The notes beneath the pieces are model-generated. The model was given only the letters and a program-made list of their open reading frames with translations. It was not told the origin of the DNA and made no database searches. A stretch of 64,000 nucleotides of DNA from CAVPUA01 sp963708805 (GTDB lineage Bacteria; Actinomycetota; Actinomycetes; Mycobacteriales; Jatrophihabitantaceae): contig CAVPUA010000001.1 in assembly GCA_963708805.1 (NCBI GenBank), forward strand, positions 787,892 through 851,891, given 5' to 3'. The first letter of the stretch is position 1. Each line of letters begins with the position of its first letter. Made by a program: the position numbers and the translations under genes. Below, piece after piece: positions 38,150-47,266 of this stretch.

Positions 38150-38839
38150 GTGATCAGCCTCGACAACGTGAGCAAGGTTTATCCGGCCGGTAGCCGGCCC
38201 GCGCTCGACGGCGTCTCGATCAGTGTCGACAAGGGTGAGTTCGTTTTCCTCATCGGAGCGTCGGGCTCGGGCAAGTCGACGATTCTGCGCCTTCTGCTTC
38301 GTGAAGAACTGGCCAACGAGGGCAAGGTCTACGTCGACGGACGCGATGTCGGCAAGCTCCGCGGCCGCAAGATTCCCGATCTGCGCCGCAAGATGGGGTG
38401 CGTCTTCCAGGACTTCCGGCTGCTGCCGAAGATGAACGTCTACGACAACGTCGCGTTCGCCCTCGAGGTCATCAACAAGTCGCAGAAGTCGATCAAGCGG
38501 ACCGTTCCCGAGGTGCTCGACCTGGTCGGGCTCGAGGGCAAGGCGATGCGACTGCCGACCGAGCTGTCCGGCGGCGAACAGCAACGCGTCGCGATCGCCC
38601 GGGCCTTCGTCAACCGGCCGCTCGTCCTGCTCGCCGACGAGCCCACCGGAAACCTCGACCCTGACACCAGCCAGGGCATCATGGGGCTACTGGAGCGGAT
38701 CAACCGCACGGGCACGACTGTCCTGATGGCCACGCACGACAACAACATCGTCGACGCGATGCGTCGCCGCGTCGTCGAACTCGAGAACGGCAAGGTCATC
38801 CGCGACCAGTCCCGCGGCGTGTACGGCGTCGGTCGCTGA
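38150..38839 (+). CDS. ftsE: Cell-division ATPase FtsE
   Basis: 229 aa, the canonical length. GTG start gives ISLDNVSKVYPAGSRPALDGV. Walker A GASGSGKS at residues 36-43, Q-loop VFQDFRLLPKMNVYDNVAFAL, signature LSGGEQQR, Walker B VLLADEPTGNLDP and switch His in MATHDNNIVD. FtsE with FtsX couples cytoplasmic ATP hydrolysis to activation of cell-wall hydrolases at the septum. ftsX follows after 40 bp. A TAAACT hexamer 10 bp upstream could be the -10 of a short-leader transcript. Confidence 0.95.
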   Translation: MISLDNVSKVYPAGSRPALDGVSISVDKGEFVFLIGASGSGKSTILRLLLREELANEGKVYVDGRDVGKLRGRKIPDLRRKMGCVFQDFRLLPKMNVYDNVAFALEVINKSQKSIKRTVPEVLDLVGLEGKAMRLPTELSGGEQQRVAIARAFVNRPLVLLADEPTGNLDPDTSQGIMGLLERINRTGTTVLMATHDNNIVDAMRRRVVELENGKVIRDQSRGVYGVGR

Positions 38840-38879
38840 CCGTTCTGTCAACTGAGCACCACAAACCAGTGAGGATGTA

Positions 38880-39800
38880 ATGCGCGCCAATTTCGTGATG
38901 TCCGGCGTATCAGAGGGGCTGCGGCGCAACCTGCTGATGACGATCGCGCTGGTGCTGACGACCGCGGTCTCGCTGTCGTTCGTCGCCGCCGCGATCCTGA
39001 CGGGCATCGAGATTCACCGTTTCGAAGCCAAGTACAAGGAAAAGCTGGCCGTTCAGGTCTATCTCTGCCAGTCCAACAGCAGTGCGTCGGCTGTCAGTAA
39101 CGGATGTGACGGGGCCGTCACCGACGCCCAGGTCACCAGCCTGCGCACCCAGTTCGCGGCCGATCCGAGCGTTCAGTCGATCGAGTTCGTCAACGAGCAG
39201 CAGGCCTTCGAAATCGGCCAACGCACCTTGCCGCCGGCCGAGGCCAAGTTCCTGCAGCTCGGCGACCTGCCCGAGTCCTTCGTGATCAAGCTCAAGAACA
39301 TCAAGACGCAGTACTCGCCGTTCGCCGCCAAGTACGCCAAGTCGCCGGGCGTCTTCCAGGTGCAGAGCGAGGACCCGAGCGTCAAGACCATTCTCGATCT
39401 GTTCAACGGCGCGCTGCTGGCGGCGATCATCGCGGCGGCCGTGATCCTGCTGTCGGCGATCATCCTGATCGCGATCACGATCCAGGTGGCCGCGGCCCAG
39501 AGACGCAACGAGACGTCGATCATGAGACTGGTCGGGGCGGCCCGCTGGATGACGCAGCTGCCGTTCCTGATCGAGGCCGTCATCGGCGCCGCGGTCGGCG
39601 GCATCGTGGGCATCGTCGCCGTGTGGGTCGGCAAGCACTACATCCTCAACGTGCTGCTCAAGACGTCGGTCGACAACCAGGTCATCCCGAACCTCACGAC
39701 CAACGACGTCCTGGTCGCCGGTGGCGCATCGCTGCTCGCCGGGATCGTGCTCGCGGCAATAACCGCTTACGCGACCCTGCGCCTGTACGTCAGGCTGTAG
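38880..39800 (+). CDS. ftsX: Cell-division membrane protein FtsX
   Basis: 306 aa. ATG with GAGG 5 bp upstream. The first helix (LLMTIALVLTTAVSLSFVAAAIL) is followed by the large extracellular loop with KLAVQVYLCQ, a disulphide-capable cysteine pair, and PESFVIKLKN. Three C-terminal helices follow (ALLAAIIAAAVILLSAIILIAITI, IEAVIGAAVGGIVGIVAVWVG and VLVAGGASLLAGIVLAAITAYAT) with the conserved RRNETSIMRLVGAARWMTQLPF. It binds peptidoglycan hydrolases such as RipC outside. smpB follows 2 bp after the stop. Confidence 0.95.
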   Translation: MRANFVMSGVSEGLRRNLLMTIALVLTTAVSLSFVAAAILTGIEIHRFEAKYKEKLAVQVYLCQSNSSASAVSNGCDGAVTDAQVTSLRTQFAADPSVQSIEFVNEQQAFEIGQRTLPPAEAKFLQLGDLPESFVIKLKNIKTQYSPFAAKYAKSPGVFQVQSEDPSVKTILDLFNGALLAAIIAAAVILLSAIILIAITIQVAAAQRRNETSIMRLVGAARWMTQLPFLIEAVIGAAVGGIVGIVAVWVGKHYILNVLLKTSVDNQVIPNLTTNDVLVAGGASLLAGIVLAAITAYATLRLYVRL

Positions 39801-39802
39801 CC

Positions 39803-40300
39803 ATGACCACCGTCCGCGCATCGAGCAACCGGGAGACCGGTCGCAAGATGGTGGCGCAGAACCGCAAGGCCCGTCACGACTACTCGATCCTCGACACCTA
39901 CGAGTGCGGCATCGTGCTCACCGGCACCGAGGTCAAGTCGCTGCGCCTCGGCCGGGCGTCGCTGGTCGACGGGTTCGCCACGATCGACGACGGCGAGGTG
40001 TTCCTGCGCAACGTCCACATCCCCGAGTACACCGAGGGCAGCTGGACGAACCACGAGCCGCGGCGCACCCGCAAGCTGCTGCTGCACAAGGCCGAGATCC
40101 TGCGTCTGGTCGGCAAGACGAAAGAGAGCGGGCTGACGCTCGTCCCGCTGTCGTTGTACTTCTCCGACGGCAAGGTCAAGGTCGAGATCGCGCTCGCGCG
40201 CGGCAAGCGGTCCTACGACAAGCGGCAGGATCTGGCCAAGCGCGATGCCGACCAGGAGGTTCGTCGCGCACTCGGCCGCCGCAACAAGGGCATGGACTAG
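39803..40300 (+). CDS. smpB: SsrA-binding protein SmpB
   Basis: 165 aa. ATG 39803 is in frame with a longer open stretch inside ftsX, but the family start (VAQNRKARHDYSILDTYECG) fixes it here. Hallmarks: GIVLTGTEVKSLRLGRASLVDGFA, EVFLRNVHIPEY and the basic tail KRSYDKRQDLAKRDADQEVRRALGRRNKG. SmpB binds the tRNA-like part of tmRNA and carries it to stalled ribosomes; the tail reads the empty mRNA channel. The tmRNA gene lies 2.5 kb downstream in this window. Confidence 0.96.
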   Translation: MTTVRASSNRETGRKMVAQNRKARHDYSILDTYECGIVLTGTEVKSLRLGRASLVDGFATIDDGEVFLRNVHIPEYTEGSWTNHEPRRTRKLLLHKAEILRLVGKTKESGLTLVPLSLYFSDGKVKVEIALARGKRSYDKRQDLAKRDADQEVRRALGRRNKGMD

Positions 40301-41172
40301 TGCTCGACCGCGACGTCGCCTCGTGGTGGGCGGCGCTGGGGCTGCCCGGCTTGATCGACATTCACACCCACTTCCTGCCCGACCCGGTGATGAACGCCGT
40401 CTGGGCCTACTTCGACGCGGCCCTCGAGCACTACGGAGTCGCCTGGCCGGTGCACTACCGGCTGCCCGTCGCCGACCGGCTGGCCATCCTCTCGGCGCTC
40501 GGGGTGCGCGCGTTCACCGATCTGGTCTATCCGCACAAGCCGGGGATGGCCGAGTCCCTGTCGGCCTGGGCGCGCGAGTTCGCGGCGGCGACCCCGGGGT
40601 GCGTCGCCAGCGGGACGTTCTTCCCCGAGCCGTCCGCGCCGCGCTACGTCCGCGAAGCGGTGGAGGCGGGCACGCGGGTGTTCAAGGTCCACGTCCAGGT
40701 CGGTGGCTACGACCCGCGCGACCCGGCCCTGCGCGAGGTGTGGGGGTTGCTCGCCGAGTCCGGCCGTCCCGTCGTGATCCACTGCGGTTCGGGCCCGATT
40801 CCCGGCGCGCACACGGGGCCCGGGCCGATGGGCGAGGTGCTGCGCGATCATCCGACGCTGACGGCCGTGATCGCCCACGCCGGCATGCCCGAGTACGAGC
40901 AGCATCTCGCCTTCGCCGAGAGCTATCCGAACGTGCACCTCGACACGACGATGGTCGGCACCGGATTCACCGAGGCGCGGTGGCCGATGCCGCGTGACCT
41001 GCTTCCTCGACTGGGCGCGCTGGCCGATCGCGTCGTGCTCGGCAGCGACTTCCCGAACATCCCGTACGCGTACGCCGAGCAGCTCGAGGCGCTCGAGCGC
41101 TTCGACCTCGGCGACGACTGGCTGCGTTCGGTCTGCTGGCACAACGGCGCGCGGCTGCTGGGCGTCTCCTGA
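40300..41172 (+). CDS. Amidohydrolase-family metal-dependent hydrolase
   Basis: 290 aa. GTG overlaps the last base of the smpB stop (TAGTG). TIM-barrel amidohydrolase-2 type: first metal motif GLIDIHTHFLPDPVMN, then FKVHVQVGGYDPRDP, RPVVIHCGSGP with a metal His, TAVIAHAGMPEYEQH and the late Asp in VVLGSDFPNIPYAYAEQ. Members include decarboxylases and lactone or amide hydrolases; the reaction cannot be told. Coupling to smpB looks like genome economy rather than shared function. Confidence 0.85.
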   Translation: MLDRDVASWWAALGLPGLIDIHTHFLPDPVMNAVWAYFDAALEHYGVAWPVHYRLPVADRLAILSALGVRAFTDLVYPHKPGMAESLSAWAREFAAATPGCVASGTFFPEPSAPRYVREAVEAGTRVFKVHVQVGGYDPRDPALREVWGLLAESGRPVVIHCGSGPIPGAHTGPGPMGEVLRDHPTLTAVIAHAGMPEYEQHLAFAESYPNVHLDTTMVGTGFTEARWPMPRDLLPRLGALADRVVLGSDFPNIPYAYAEQLEALERFDLGDDWLRSVCWHNGARLLGVS

Positions 41173-41201
41173 CTGTCACTCTCGAGGCAGATGGCGCCGA
41201 G

Positions 41202-42686
41202 TCAGACCTTGCCGCGAAACTTCTTGCTCGAGGCGGCTTCACGGGCGTCGTCGGCCTGGGCGCGCTGGTCGGCGATCAGGACGCCGTAGGTGAACCCGTC
41301 CTCGCCGTGTTCTCGAGCCTCGGCGGCCAGCCGGCGCAGGATCTCACCGGCGACGATGCTGTCCTGGAAGTCGCCGAGCAAATCCTGTAGCCGCTTGGTG
41401 CGGGCGACCAGGCGGCTCGATTCGCCGTCGGCCGCCTCCGAGGCGTACCGAGCCCGCTTGCCGGCCTTGCGAGCGCCGTGCAGTTCAGTGTCGGTGCCCT
41501 GGGGCGCAGTCGCTCGGGTCAGCCGCTTGGCCAACTTCTTCTCGGCGCGGTCGACCGCCTCACCGAGGGTGCGAGCCGGACGCCCGGCCGCGGCCGTGAA
41601 CGGCGGGTCGTCGCGCCAGCGGGCCGCGCTGTCGAGCAGCCGCGCGTACCGGTCACCGGTCATTGCCTCGAGCAGCTCGGCCTTGCGGGCGACTTGTTCG
41701 CCGGCCAGACGCGCATCGATTTCCTCGGCGACGTTGCCGACCACCAGGTCGGGCGGCAGGTCCTTGATCGCTCGGGCGACGCGTTGCCGCAGTACGTCTC
41801 GATCGCGTACCTCGCCGAGCAGGTCGGCGAACCACTTCAGCTCGACCTCGAACGCCTCGGCCGCGTCGGCGTCGAACCACTCGGCGAACGTCTTGAGCGT
41901 GCTGCGCATCCGGCGGCACGCCACCCGCATCTTGTGGATCGACTCCATCGCCTCGGCCGGCTCGGCGCCGTTGTCACGGACGGCGAAGTGACCGGCCACG
42001 AGCGCATCGGTCTGCGCGCTGAGATAGTCGGTGAGCACCGCGCCCGCCGAGGTGCGAGGAGTCCCGACGCCCTCGTTGCCGACCCCGAGCAGCGCCCGGG
42101 CGATCTTCGACCGGCTGGACGACTCGACGGCCCCCGCCTTGATCAGCGTCTCGCCGAGTGCGCTCAGCAGCTCGGCGTCACCGGCCGGTCCGAGCTCGAT
42201 CTCGACCTCGTGCCAACGTCGCGCTCGAACCTCGGCACCGAGGCTGACCGCCCGGACGTCGTCGCGGGCGAGTTCGGCGCTGAGCGTGTCGCCCTCCATC
42301 AGCCGGTGGCGGGTGCGCGTCGTCTCGATGCGGACGGCCGGTTCGAGGGCGCGGCGGCCGAGGAAGGGACGCAACAGCTCGCGCAGGCCGTCCGGCGGGG
42401 ATTCGTCACCGTCCGTCCAGTGCAGCTCGGTGCGGAATCCGTCGCCGGGGATCTTGAGCTGCCAGCCCGTGTCGGCCCCGCCGGTGCGCCGTCGCAGGGT
42501 CAGCCGGAACCTCAGCAGGTCGTGGGCGGCGGTGTCCCAGTACGAGCTGGCAATCTCGACGGTGTCGACCTCGGGCGTGCCGTACCGCTCGCCCAAATTG
42601 GGCACGGAAAAGTCCGGCGCGATGTCGAACTTGGTCTCGACCTCGCGTACCGCTTCGCGGGCGGATGCTCGGGCGGGGGGTGCCAC
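41202..42686 (-). CDS. CYTH-CHAD domain protein
   Basis: 494 aa from a GTG at 42684-42686. The N-terminal CYTH tunnel domain has the ExExK motif in VREVETKFDI and alternating basic/acidic strands (LLRFRLTLRRRTGG, GWQLKIPG, RTELHW). The C-terminal CHAD helical domain begins near residue 235 and carries histidines in SIHKMRVACRRMRSTLKTF and ELHGARKAGKRARYASEA, ending FTYGVLIADQRAQ. CYTH binds triphosphates or polyphosphate; CHAD proteins bind polyphosphate granules. A role in polyphosphate or triphosphate handling is likely. Confidence 0.88.
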   Translation of the reverse strand: MAPPARASAREAVREVETKFDIAPDFSVPNLGERYGTPEVDTVEIASSYWDTAAHDLLRFRLTLRRRTGGADTGWQLKIPGDGFRTELHWTDGDESPPDGLRELLRPFLGRRALEPAVRIETTRTRHRLMEGDTLSAELARDDVRAVSLGAEVRARRWHEVEIELGPAGDAELLSALGETLIKAGAVESSSRSKIARALLGVGNEGVGTPRTSAGAVLTDYLSAQTDALVAGHFAVRDNGAEPAEAMESIHKMRVACRRMRSTLKTFAEWFDADAAEAFEVELKWFADLLGEVRDRDVLRQRVARAIKDLPPDLVVGNVAEEIDARLAGEQVARKAELLEAMTGDRYARLLDSAARWRDDPPFTAAAGRPARTLGEAVDRAEKKLAKRLTRATAPQGTDTELHGARKAGKRARYASEAADGESSRLVARTKRLQDLLGDFQDSIVAGEILRRLAAEAREHGEDGFTYGVLIADQRAQADDAREAASSKKFRGKV

Positions 42687-42776
42687 ATGACCATTAGTAC
42701 CGGGTTTCGGTGAACAGTCGGTAGGCTGGCCGTGAACGTGGCCGACCGGTCGCGTTCGTCCCACTGTTTCATCAAT

Positions 42777-43146
42777 GGGGGTGAATGGTCTCGACTCTGG
42801 ACGTCGATTCAGGAGAAGCGGGCAGAGGACCGCATTGCTGACCTCTCTAAAAAAGCGATGCACACAAAATAAGCGCCGACAACAGTCGCGCCGAGTTCGC
42901 TCTCGCTGCCTAAGTAGCGGAGCACTCTGTCAGCCCGGGCAGGTCACCAGCCCGGTCGCTGGCATCATTTAGGTGACTTACTGTCCTCCGCGGTCGCGGG
43001 GGAGGACGGGACATCTCACAGCGACTGGGCCCGTCACATCAGCTCGTGCACATGACTGATGGGGCCGAGTAGAGACACTGTGCACTGCGCCCGGAGAAGT
43101 CCTGTTGAAGCGACGGAGGACGCGGGTTCGATTCCCGCCACCTCCA
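42777..43146 (+). ncRNA. ssrA: Transfer-messenger RNA (tmRNA)
   Basis: The 5' end GGGGGTG pairs with 3' CACCTCC (one G-U pair), forming the tRNA-like acceptor; the T arm reads GCGGGTTCGATTCCCGC, and discriminator A43146 is followed by CAC, so CCA must be added after transcription. The tag reading frame at 42875-42913 encodes ADNSRAEFALAA and a TAA stop; the LAA end is the standard proteolysis signal. A tRNA-Ala-like 5' domain (GGTCTCGACTC), pseudoknot-rich GC stems between 42920 and 43080 and 370-nt length agree. It rescues stalled ribosomes together with SmpB. Confidence 0.95.
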
Positions 43147-43156
43147 CACGAGATCT

Positions 43157-43208
43157 GAAGCGGTGTCGCGTTTCGAGGGTTGACGCCCACGAAACGTGAC
43201 ACCGCTTC
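43157..43208. terminator. Strong hairpin directly after tmRNA
   Basis: Arms GAAGCGGTGTCGCGTTTCG and its complement (18 of 19 positions) are separated by 14 bases. It starts 10 bp after the mature tmRNA end and is the probable transcription terminator, although no T tract follows. It also separates ssrA from the next gene. Confidence 0.7.
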
Positions 43209-43282
43209 TGCATTTCCAAGACGCTGGAGTAAAATTACTGTAAGGTTGCCGCGACCGAGTCGCCGCCGCAGGAGTGATCGTC

Positions 43283-44272
43283 ATGACCCCGGATTCGCCC
43301 TCATCGCCATCGTCCGCCGAATCCTCGGGCGGCGGGTACGGCCAGGATCCGTCCGCGGCGCCCTCGCCGGTGTGGATGCCGCCGACCTACGAACCGTCCC
43401 ACTCCGCCAACGGTGACCAGCCGGCATTCGGCCAGCCGGCCTATGTGCCCCCGGTGTTCGAGCCGGCCAACCACGCGCCGTACGGGCAGCCGACTTACGG
43501 CCAGGCGCCCTACGACCAGCCCACCTACCCGCAGCCGACCTACCCGCAGTCGACGTACCCACAGGCGACGTACCCACAGGCGTTTGGCGAGCCGGCCCCG
43601 TTCTCGCCCGGCGGCTATCCTCCTCCGCCCCAGATGGGCCAGCAATGGGGCCAACTCGCCGGCAAGCGATCGATGGACGGCCTGTCGATCGCGTCGCTGG
43701 TGTTCGGCATCATCGGGGGCATCCTGCTCGCGATCCCGTTCGGCATCGCCGGACTGGTACGCACCCGGCAGGGGGTGCGCCGCGGCCGTCCGCTGGCGAT
43801 CGCCGGACTCTCGCTGTCGCTCGTCTGGGTCATCGTCCTGGTCGGGATCATCACCTACGAGGCCGGCCGACAGCCCGATCGCGCCGCCGACGGCACGGTG
43901 ACGCACCAAGGCTCGATCTCGCCGGCCAACCTGCGCGTCGGTGACTGTGTCAAGGTGCCGAGCTTCGTTCCCGGTCAGGCCAAGCCGGTGGGCACGCTCA
44001 CCGTGACCAAGTGCACCGATCCGCACAACGGACAGGTCTTCACCGACGTCCAGTCCACCGACGCGACCTATCCGGGGCAGAGTGCGCTGACTGCGGAAGG
44101 CCTGCAGGATTGCAGCCAGCCGGCGCTGACCTTCCTGAACAAGCCGAGCTCGACCCTCGAACTGGTCGTCTTCGTTCCGACCCAGGCGGTGTGGGACACC
44201 GGCAACCGCACCGAGCACTGCATCCTCGTTGACGGTGCCCAGGACATCACCGACGACATCCGCAACCACTGA
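43283..44272 (+). CDS. Membrane protein with DUF4190 and septum-formation-like domain, proline/tyrosine repeats
   Basis: 329 aa from ATG 43283 with AGGAG 8 bp upstream. Residues 1-130 are Pro/Gln/Tyr-rich with YGQPTYGQAPYDQP and four exact TYPQx pentapeptides. Two membrane helices follow (LSIASLVFGIIGGILLAIPFGIAGLV and GLSLSLVWVIVLVGIITYEA, the DUF4190 pattern). The outer domain starts LRVGDCVKVPS and contains VTKCTDPHNGQVF, as in the septum-formation family, with four cysteines that can pair. Located in the membrane with the repeats inside. Exact role unknown. A TAAAAT hexamer at 43230-43235 may be the -10 element. Confidence 0.75.
   Translation: MTPDSPSSPSSAESSGGGYGQDPSAAPSPVWMPPTYEPSHSANGDQPAFGQPAYVPPVFEPANHAPYGQPTYGQAPYDQPTYPQPTYPQSTYPQATYPQAFGEPAPFSPGGYPPPPQMGQQWGQLAGKRSMDGLSIASLVFGIIGGILLAIPFGIAGLVRTRQGVRRGRPLAIAGLSLSLVWVIVLVGIITYEAGRQPDRAADGTVTHQGSISPANLRVGDCVKVPSFVPGQAKPVGTLTVTKCTDPHNGQVFTDVQSTDATYPGQSALTAEGLQDCSQPALTFLNKPSSTLELVVFVPTQAVWDTGNRTEHCILVDGAQDITDDIRNH
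43523..43582 (+). repeat. Four 15-bp in-frame tandem repeats
   Basis: Four consecutive units, ACSTACCCRCAGNCG, encode TYPQP, TYPQS, TYPQA and TYPQA. The third and fourth units are identical at DNA level, a sign of recent slippage, so copy number may vary between strains. Confidence 0.85.
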
Positions 44273-44303
44273 GGTCGCTGCTCGGCCGGATTATCGTGAC
44301 GGT

Positions 44304-44660
44304 ATGACCATCGGCGCGGACGCCATCGCTGACGCGAGGACCGTCGATGAGTTGGCGCGGGCGCTGGGCGCTGGCGCCCGGCTGGTCGCGCGCCGGCGGC
44401 CACCGACCTGCAGCGACTGGTGGGACGACGTGCGCAACGGTCTCGCCGGCAGCCCTGACGGCCGGTTGACCGCGATCGCGCTGGCGCCCACCGATGCCGA
44501 CGGTCGACTGACGGTCATCACCGCCGCCGATGCCCCGGACGAGCTGCGGGTCGCGGCCATCCGGCGGGCTCTGCAGGCGGCGGCCGAGCCCGACGCCCGC
44601 TGGCTCGTGCGCGCCGACGGCCTGCGCTATCTGACCGTCGGCCGACACCAGACCAGCTGA
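44304..44660 (+). CDS. Hypothetical protein, 118 aa
   Basis: ATG 44304, 31 bp after the septum-domain gene. The composition is soluble and Ala/Arg-rich (ADARTVDELARALGAGARLVARRRPPTCSDWWDDVRNG), then a regular beta-alpha pattern GRLTAIALAPTDADGRLTVI and a closing WLVRADGLRYLTVG. No domain I recognise. Codon use looks normal for the genome (strong GC at third positions), which supports it being real. It may be co-transcribed with the gene before it. Confidence 0.5.
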   Translation: MTIGADAIADARTVDELARALGAGARLVARRRPPTCSDWWDDVRNGLAGSPDGRLTAIALAPTDADGRLTVITAADAPDELRVAAIRRALQAAAEPDARWLVRADGLRYLTVGRHQTS

Positions 44661-44691
44661 CGCCGCCCCTCGCATCACGCGGAGGCAACGT

Positions 44692-44709
44692 CCGATTGGT
44701 TCTAATCGG
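44692..44709. promoter_or_regulatory. Inverted repeat upstream of the glycerol operon
   Basis: CCGATT and AATCGG are perfect 6-bp arms around GGTTCT, 124 bp before glpF. The site could be an operator for a glycerol regulator or a small hairpin in the leader. Glycerol operons in actinomycetes are often controlled by IclR-type GylR, but no regulator gene is present here. Confidence 0.3.
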
Positions 44710-44832
44710 GGGGAAGTGATCCGCAATGCCGCGTCCTCGTGGGATGGCGAGGTGCGCGCACGTTTAGTCGGCTTGACTGACGGGCAGAAGGAAACCCGGA
44801 GGCCATCGTCGATCTCTGGTTGGGAGTCCCGC

Positions 44833-45720
44833 ATGTCCAGTGACGTATCCCAGGAAACGACCGCCTACAGCGAGAAGCTGCCGCGCACCGGTCCGCACGA
44901 GGCGCTTCCGCCGGGCGGGGCCGCCCCTCCATCCGAGCCGACGCTGATCGGCGAACTCGCGGCCGAGTTCGCCGGCACCATGATCCTCATCCTGTTCGGC
45001 GCCGGCGTCGTCGCGCAGGTCGTCGGTGGCGGTGGCACGTTGGGCGGGCACGACAGCATCGCGTGGGCGTGGGGCTTCGGCGTCATGCTCGGCATCTACG
45101 TCGCCGGGCGAGCCAGCGGGGCCCACCTCAACCCGGCGGTGACGCTCGCGCTGGCCACCTTCCAGGGCTTTCCCTGGCGCAAGGTCGTTCCGTACGCGCT
45201 GGCTCAGACGTTGGGCGCGTTCGTCGCCGCGTTGCTCGTGCGGTGGAACTACACCGAGGTGCTGGCGAAGGTCGACCCCGGCCACACCCTGAAGTCGCAG
45301 GGCGTCTTCTCGACGCTGCCCGGCAACGGCACGTTCCCGGTGAGCGACCTCGGCGCGCTGCGCGACCAGATCATCGGCACCGCGATCCTCGTCTTCTTGA
45401 TCTTCGCGATCACCGACAAGCTGGGGACGCCGCCGCTGGCCAACCTGGCCCCGTTCATCATCGGCCTGCTGATCGTGGCAATCGGCATGGCGTGGGGGAC
45501 CGACGCCGGCTACGCGATCAACCCGGCGCGTGACTTCGGGCCGCGGCTGGCCGAGTACCTCACCGGCTACAGCCACGCCTGGCGAGATCAGTACGGTCAT
45601 CTGTACTTCTGGGTGCCGATCGTCGGCCCGCTCGTGGGTGCGCTCGTCGGCGGCGGTCTTTACGCAACGTTGGTCGGAAGGTTCCTTCCCGCCGAAGCAG
45701 CTGAAACTACGGCGGAATAA
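44833..45720 (+). CDS. glpF: Glycerol facilitator / aquaglyceroporin
   Basis: 295 aa. ATG 44833 with GGGAG 6 bp upstream; the earlier in-frame ATG lacks a site. Six helices and both pore loops: first ASGAHLNPAVTLALATF, second GYAINPARDFGPRLAEYL. Asp after the Arg of the second loop marks the glycerol-conducting subgroup. The N-terminus has a 40-residue Pro-rich cytoplasmic extension. First gene of glpF-glpK-glpD; glpK starts 11 bp after the stop. Confidence 0.93.
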   Translation: MSSDVSQETTAYSEKLPRTGPHEALPPGGAAPPSEPTLIGELAAEFAGTMILILFGAGVVAQVVGGGGTLGGHDSIAWAWGFGVMLGIYVAGRASGAHLNPAVTLALATFQGFPWRKVVPYALAQTLGAFVAALLVRWNYTEVLAKVDPGHTLKSQGVFSTLPGNGTFPVSDLGALRDQIIGTAILVFLIFAITDKLGTPPLANLAPFIIGLLIVAIGMAWGTDAGYAINPARDFGPRLAEYLTGYSHAWRDQYGHLYFWVPIVGPLVGALVGGGLYATLVGRFLPAEAAETTAE

Positions 45721-45730
45721 GGGGATTGGC

Positions 45731-47266
45731 ATGGCTGAGTTCGTAGGCGCGATCGATCAGGGCACGACCAGCACGCGGTTCATGATCTTCGATCACGACG
45801 GCAAGGAGGTCGGCCGCAGCCAGCTCGAGCACGAGCAGATCCTGCCGCGTTCGGGCTGGGTCGAGCACGATCCGGGCGAGATCTGGCTGCGCACGCAGCG
45901 GGTGATCAGCAAGGCGCTCAAGGACGCCAAGCTCAAGGCCAAGGACCTGGTCGCGCTGGGCATCACCAATCAGCGCGAGACGACCGTCCTGTGGAACCCG
46001 AAGACGGGTGAGCCGTACTGCAACGCGATCGTCTGGCAGGACACCCGTAACGACAAGATCGCGCAGAAGCTCGAGGACAGCGGCGCCGGCGACGTGATCC
46101 GGGCCAAGACCGGCCTGGTGCCAGCGACGTACTTCTCGGGCGGCAAGATCCAGTGGATCTTCGAGAACGTCGACGGAGTGCGTGAGGCAGCCCACCGCGG
46201 TGAGGTGATGTTCGGCAACACCGACTGCTGGTTGTCGTGGAACCTCACCGGCGGCAAGGACGGCGGCCGGCACGTCACCGACGTGACCAACGCCAGCCGC
46301 ACGATGTTGATGAACCTCGAGACCCTGGAATGGGACGACGAGCTGCTCGAGATCTTCGGGGTTCCGCGCGAGATGCTGCCCGAGATCGTGTCGTCCTCGG
46401 ACCCCGACAGGTTCGGCGAGGTGACGACGACCAAGGCGGAGGGCGTGCGGCTGACCGCGGTGCTCGGTGACCAGCACGCGGCGATGGTCGGCCAGGTCTG
46501 TTTCGCTCAGGGCGAGGCCAAGAACACCTACGGCACCGGCAACTTCATGCTGATCAACACCGGCACCGAGTTGGTGCGCTCGAAGAGCGGGCTGCTGTCG
46601 ACGGTCTGTTATCGCTTCGGCGACGAGCCCGCGGTCTATGCCCTCGAAGGGTCGATCGCGGTCACCGGTTCGGCGATCCAGTGGCTGCGCGACCAGCTGG
46701 GCATCATCGACGACGCGGCCGAGAGCGAGGCCCTGGCCAAGAAGGTCGACGACAACGGCGACGTCTACTTCGTGCCGGCCTTCTCGGGTCTGTTCGCGCC
46801 GTACTGGCGCAGTGACGCCCGCGGCGTGATCGTCGGGCTCTCGCGCTACAACAACAAGTCGCACCTGGCGCGCGCCGCGCTCGAGGCGATCTGCTACCAG
46901 AGCCTGGACGTCGCCGAGGCGATGGAGAAGGACTCCGGCGTCGAGGTCCCGGTCTTGAAGGTCGACGGCGGGGTCACTGCCAATGACCTCTGCATGCAGA
47001 TGCAGGCCGACATCATGGGCGTCGAGGTGAGCCGTCCCGTGGTGGCCGAGACGACCGCGCTGGGCGCCGCCTACGGTGCGGGGCTGGCCGTCGGCTACTG
47101 GTCGGGCACCGACGAGCTTCGGGCGAACTGGAACGAATCGAAGCGCTGGACGCCGACGTGGAGTGACGAGCAACGCAAAGTCGGCCACGCCAAGTGGAAG
47201 AAGGCGGTCGAACGTACCCTCGACTGGGTGGACATCCACGACACCGACAGCGAAGAGAAGACCACA
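45731..47266 (+). CDS. glpK: Glycerol kinase
   Basis: About 512 aa of glycerol kinase: AIDQGTTSTRFMIFDHDG at the start (phosphate loop), GITNQRETTVLWNPKTGEP, IVWQDTRND, the GNTDCWLSWNLTGG block, LGDQHAAMVGQ and VLKVDGGVTANDLCMQMQAD. It makes glycerol 3-phosphate from glycerol that enters through GlpF. Unusually, no stop is read at the end: the frame runs into glpD. A TGA at 47268-47270 lies one frame away and overlaps a GTG, the usual coupling in this genome, so a single-base indel near the 3' end may be hiding the true stop. Confidence 0.93.

Noticed and set aside
42978..43284. Minus-strand frames with NRTRVLRRF/GIEPASS-type sequence
   Set aside because: This is the antisense reading of the tmRNA T-arm end, a known false gene type next to tRNA-like sequences.
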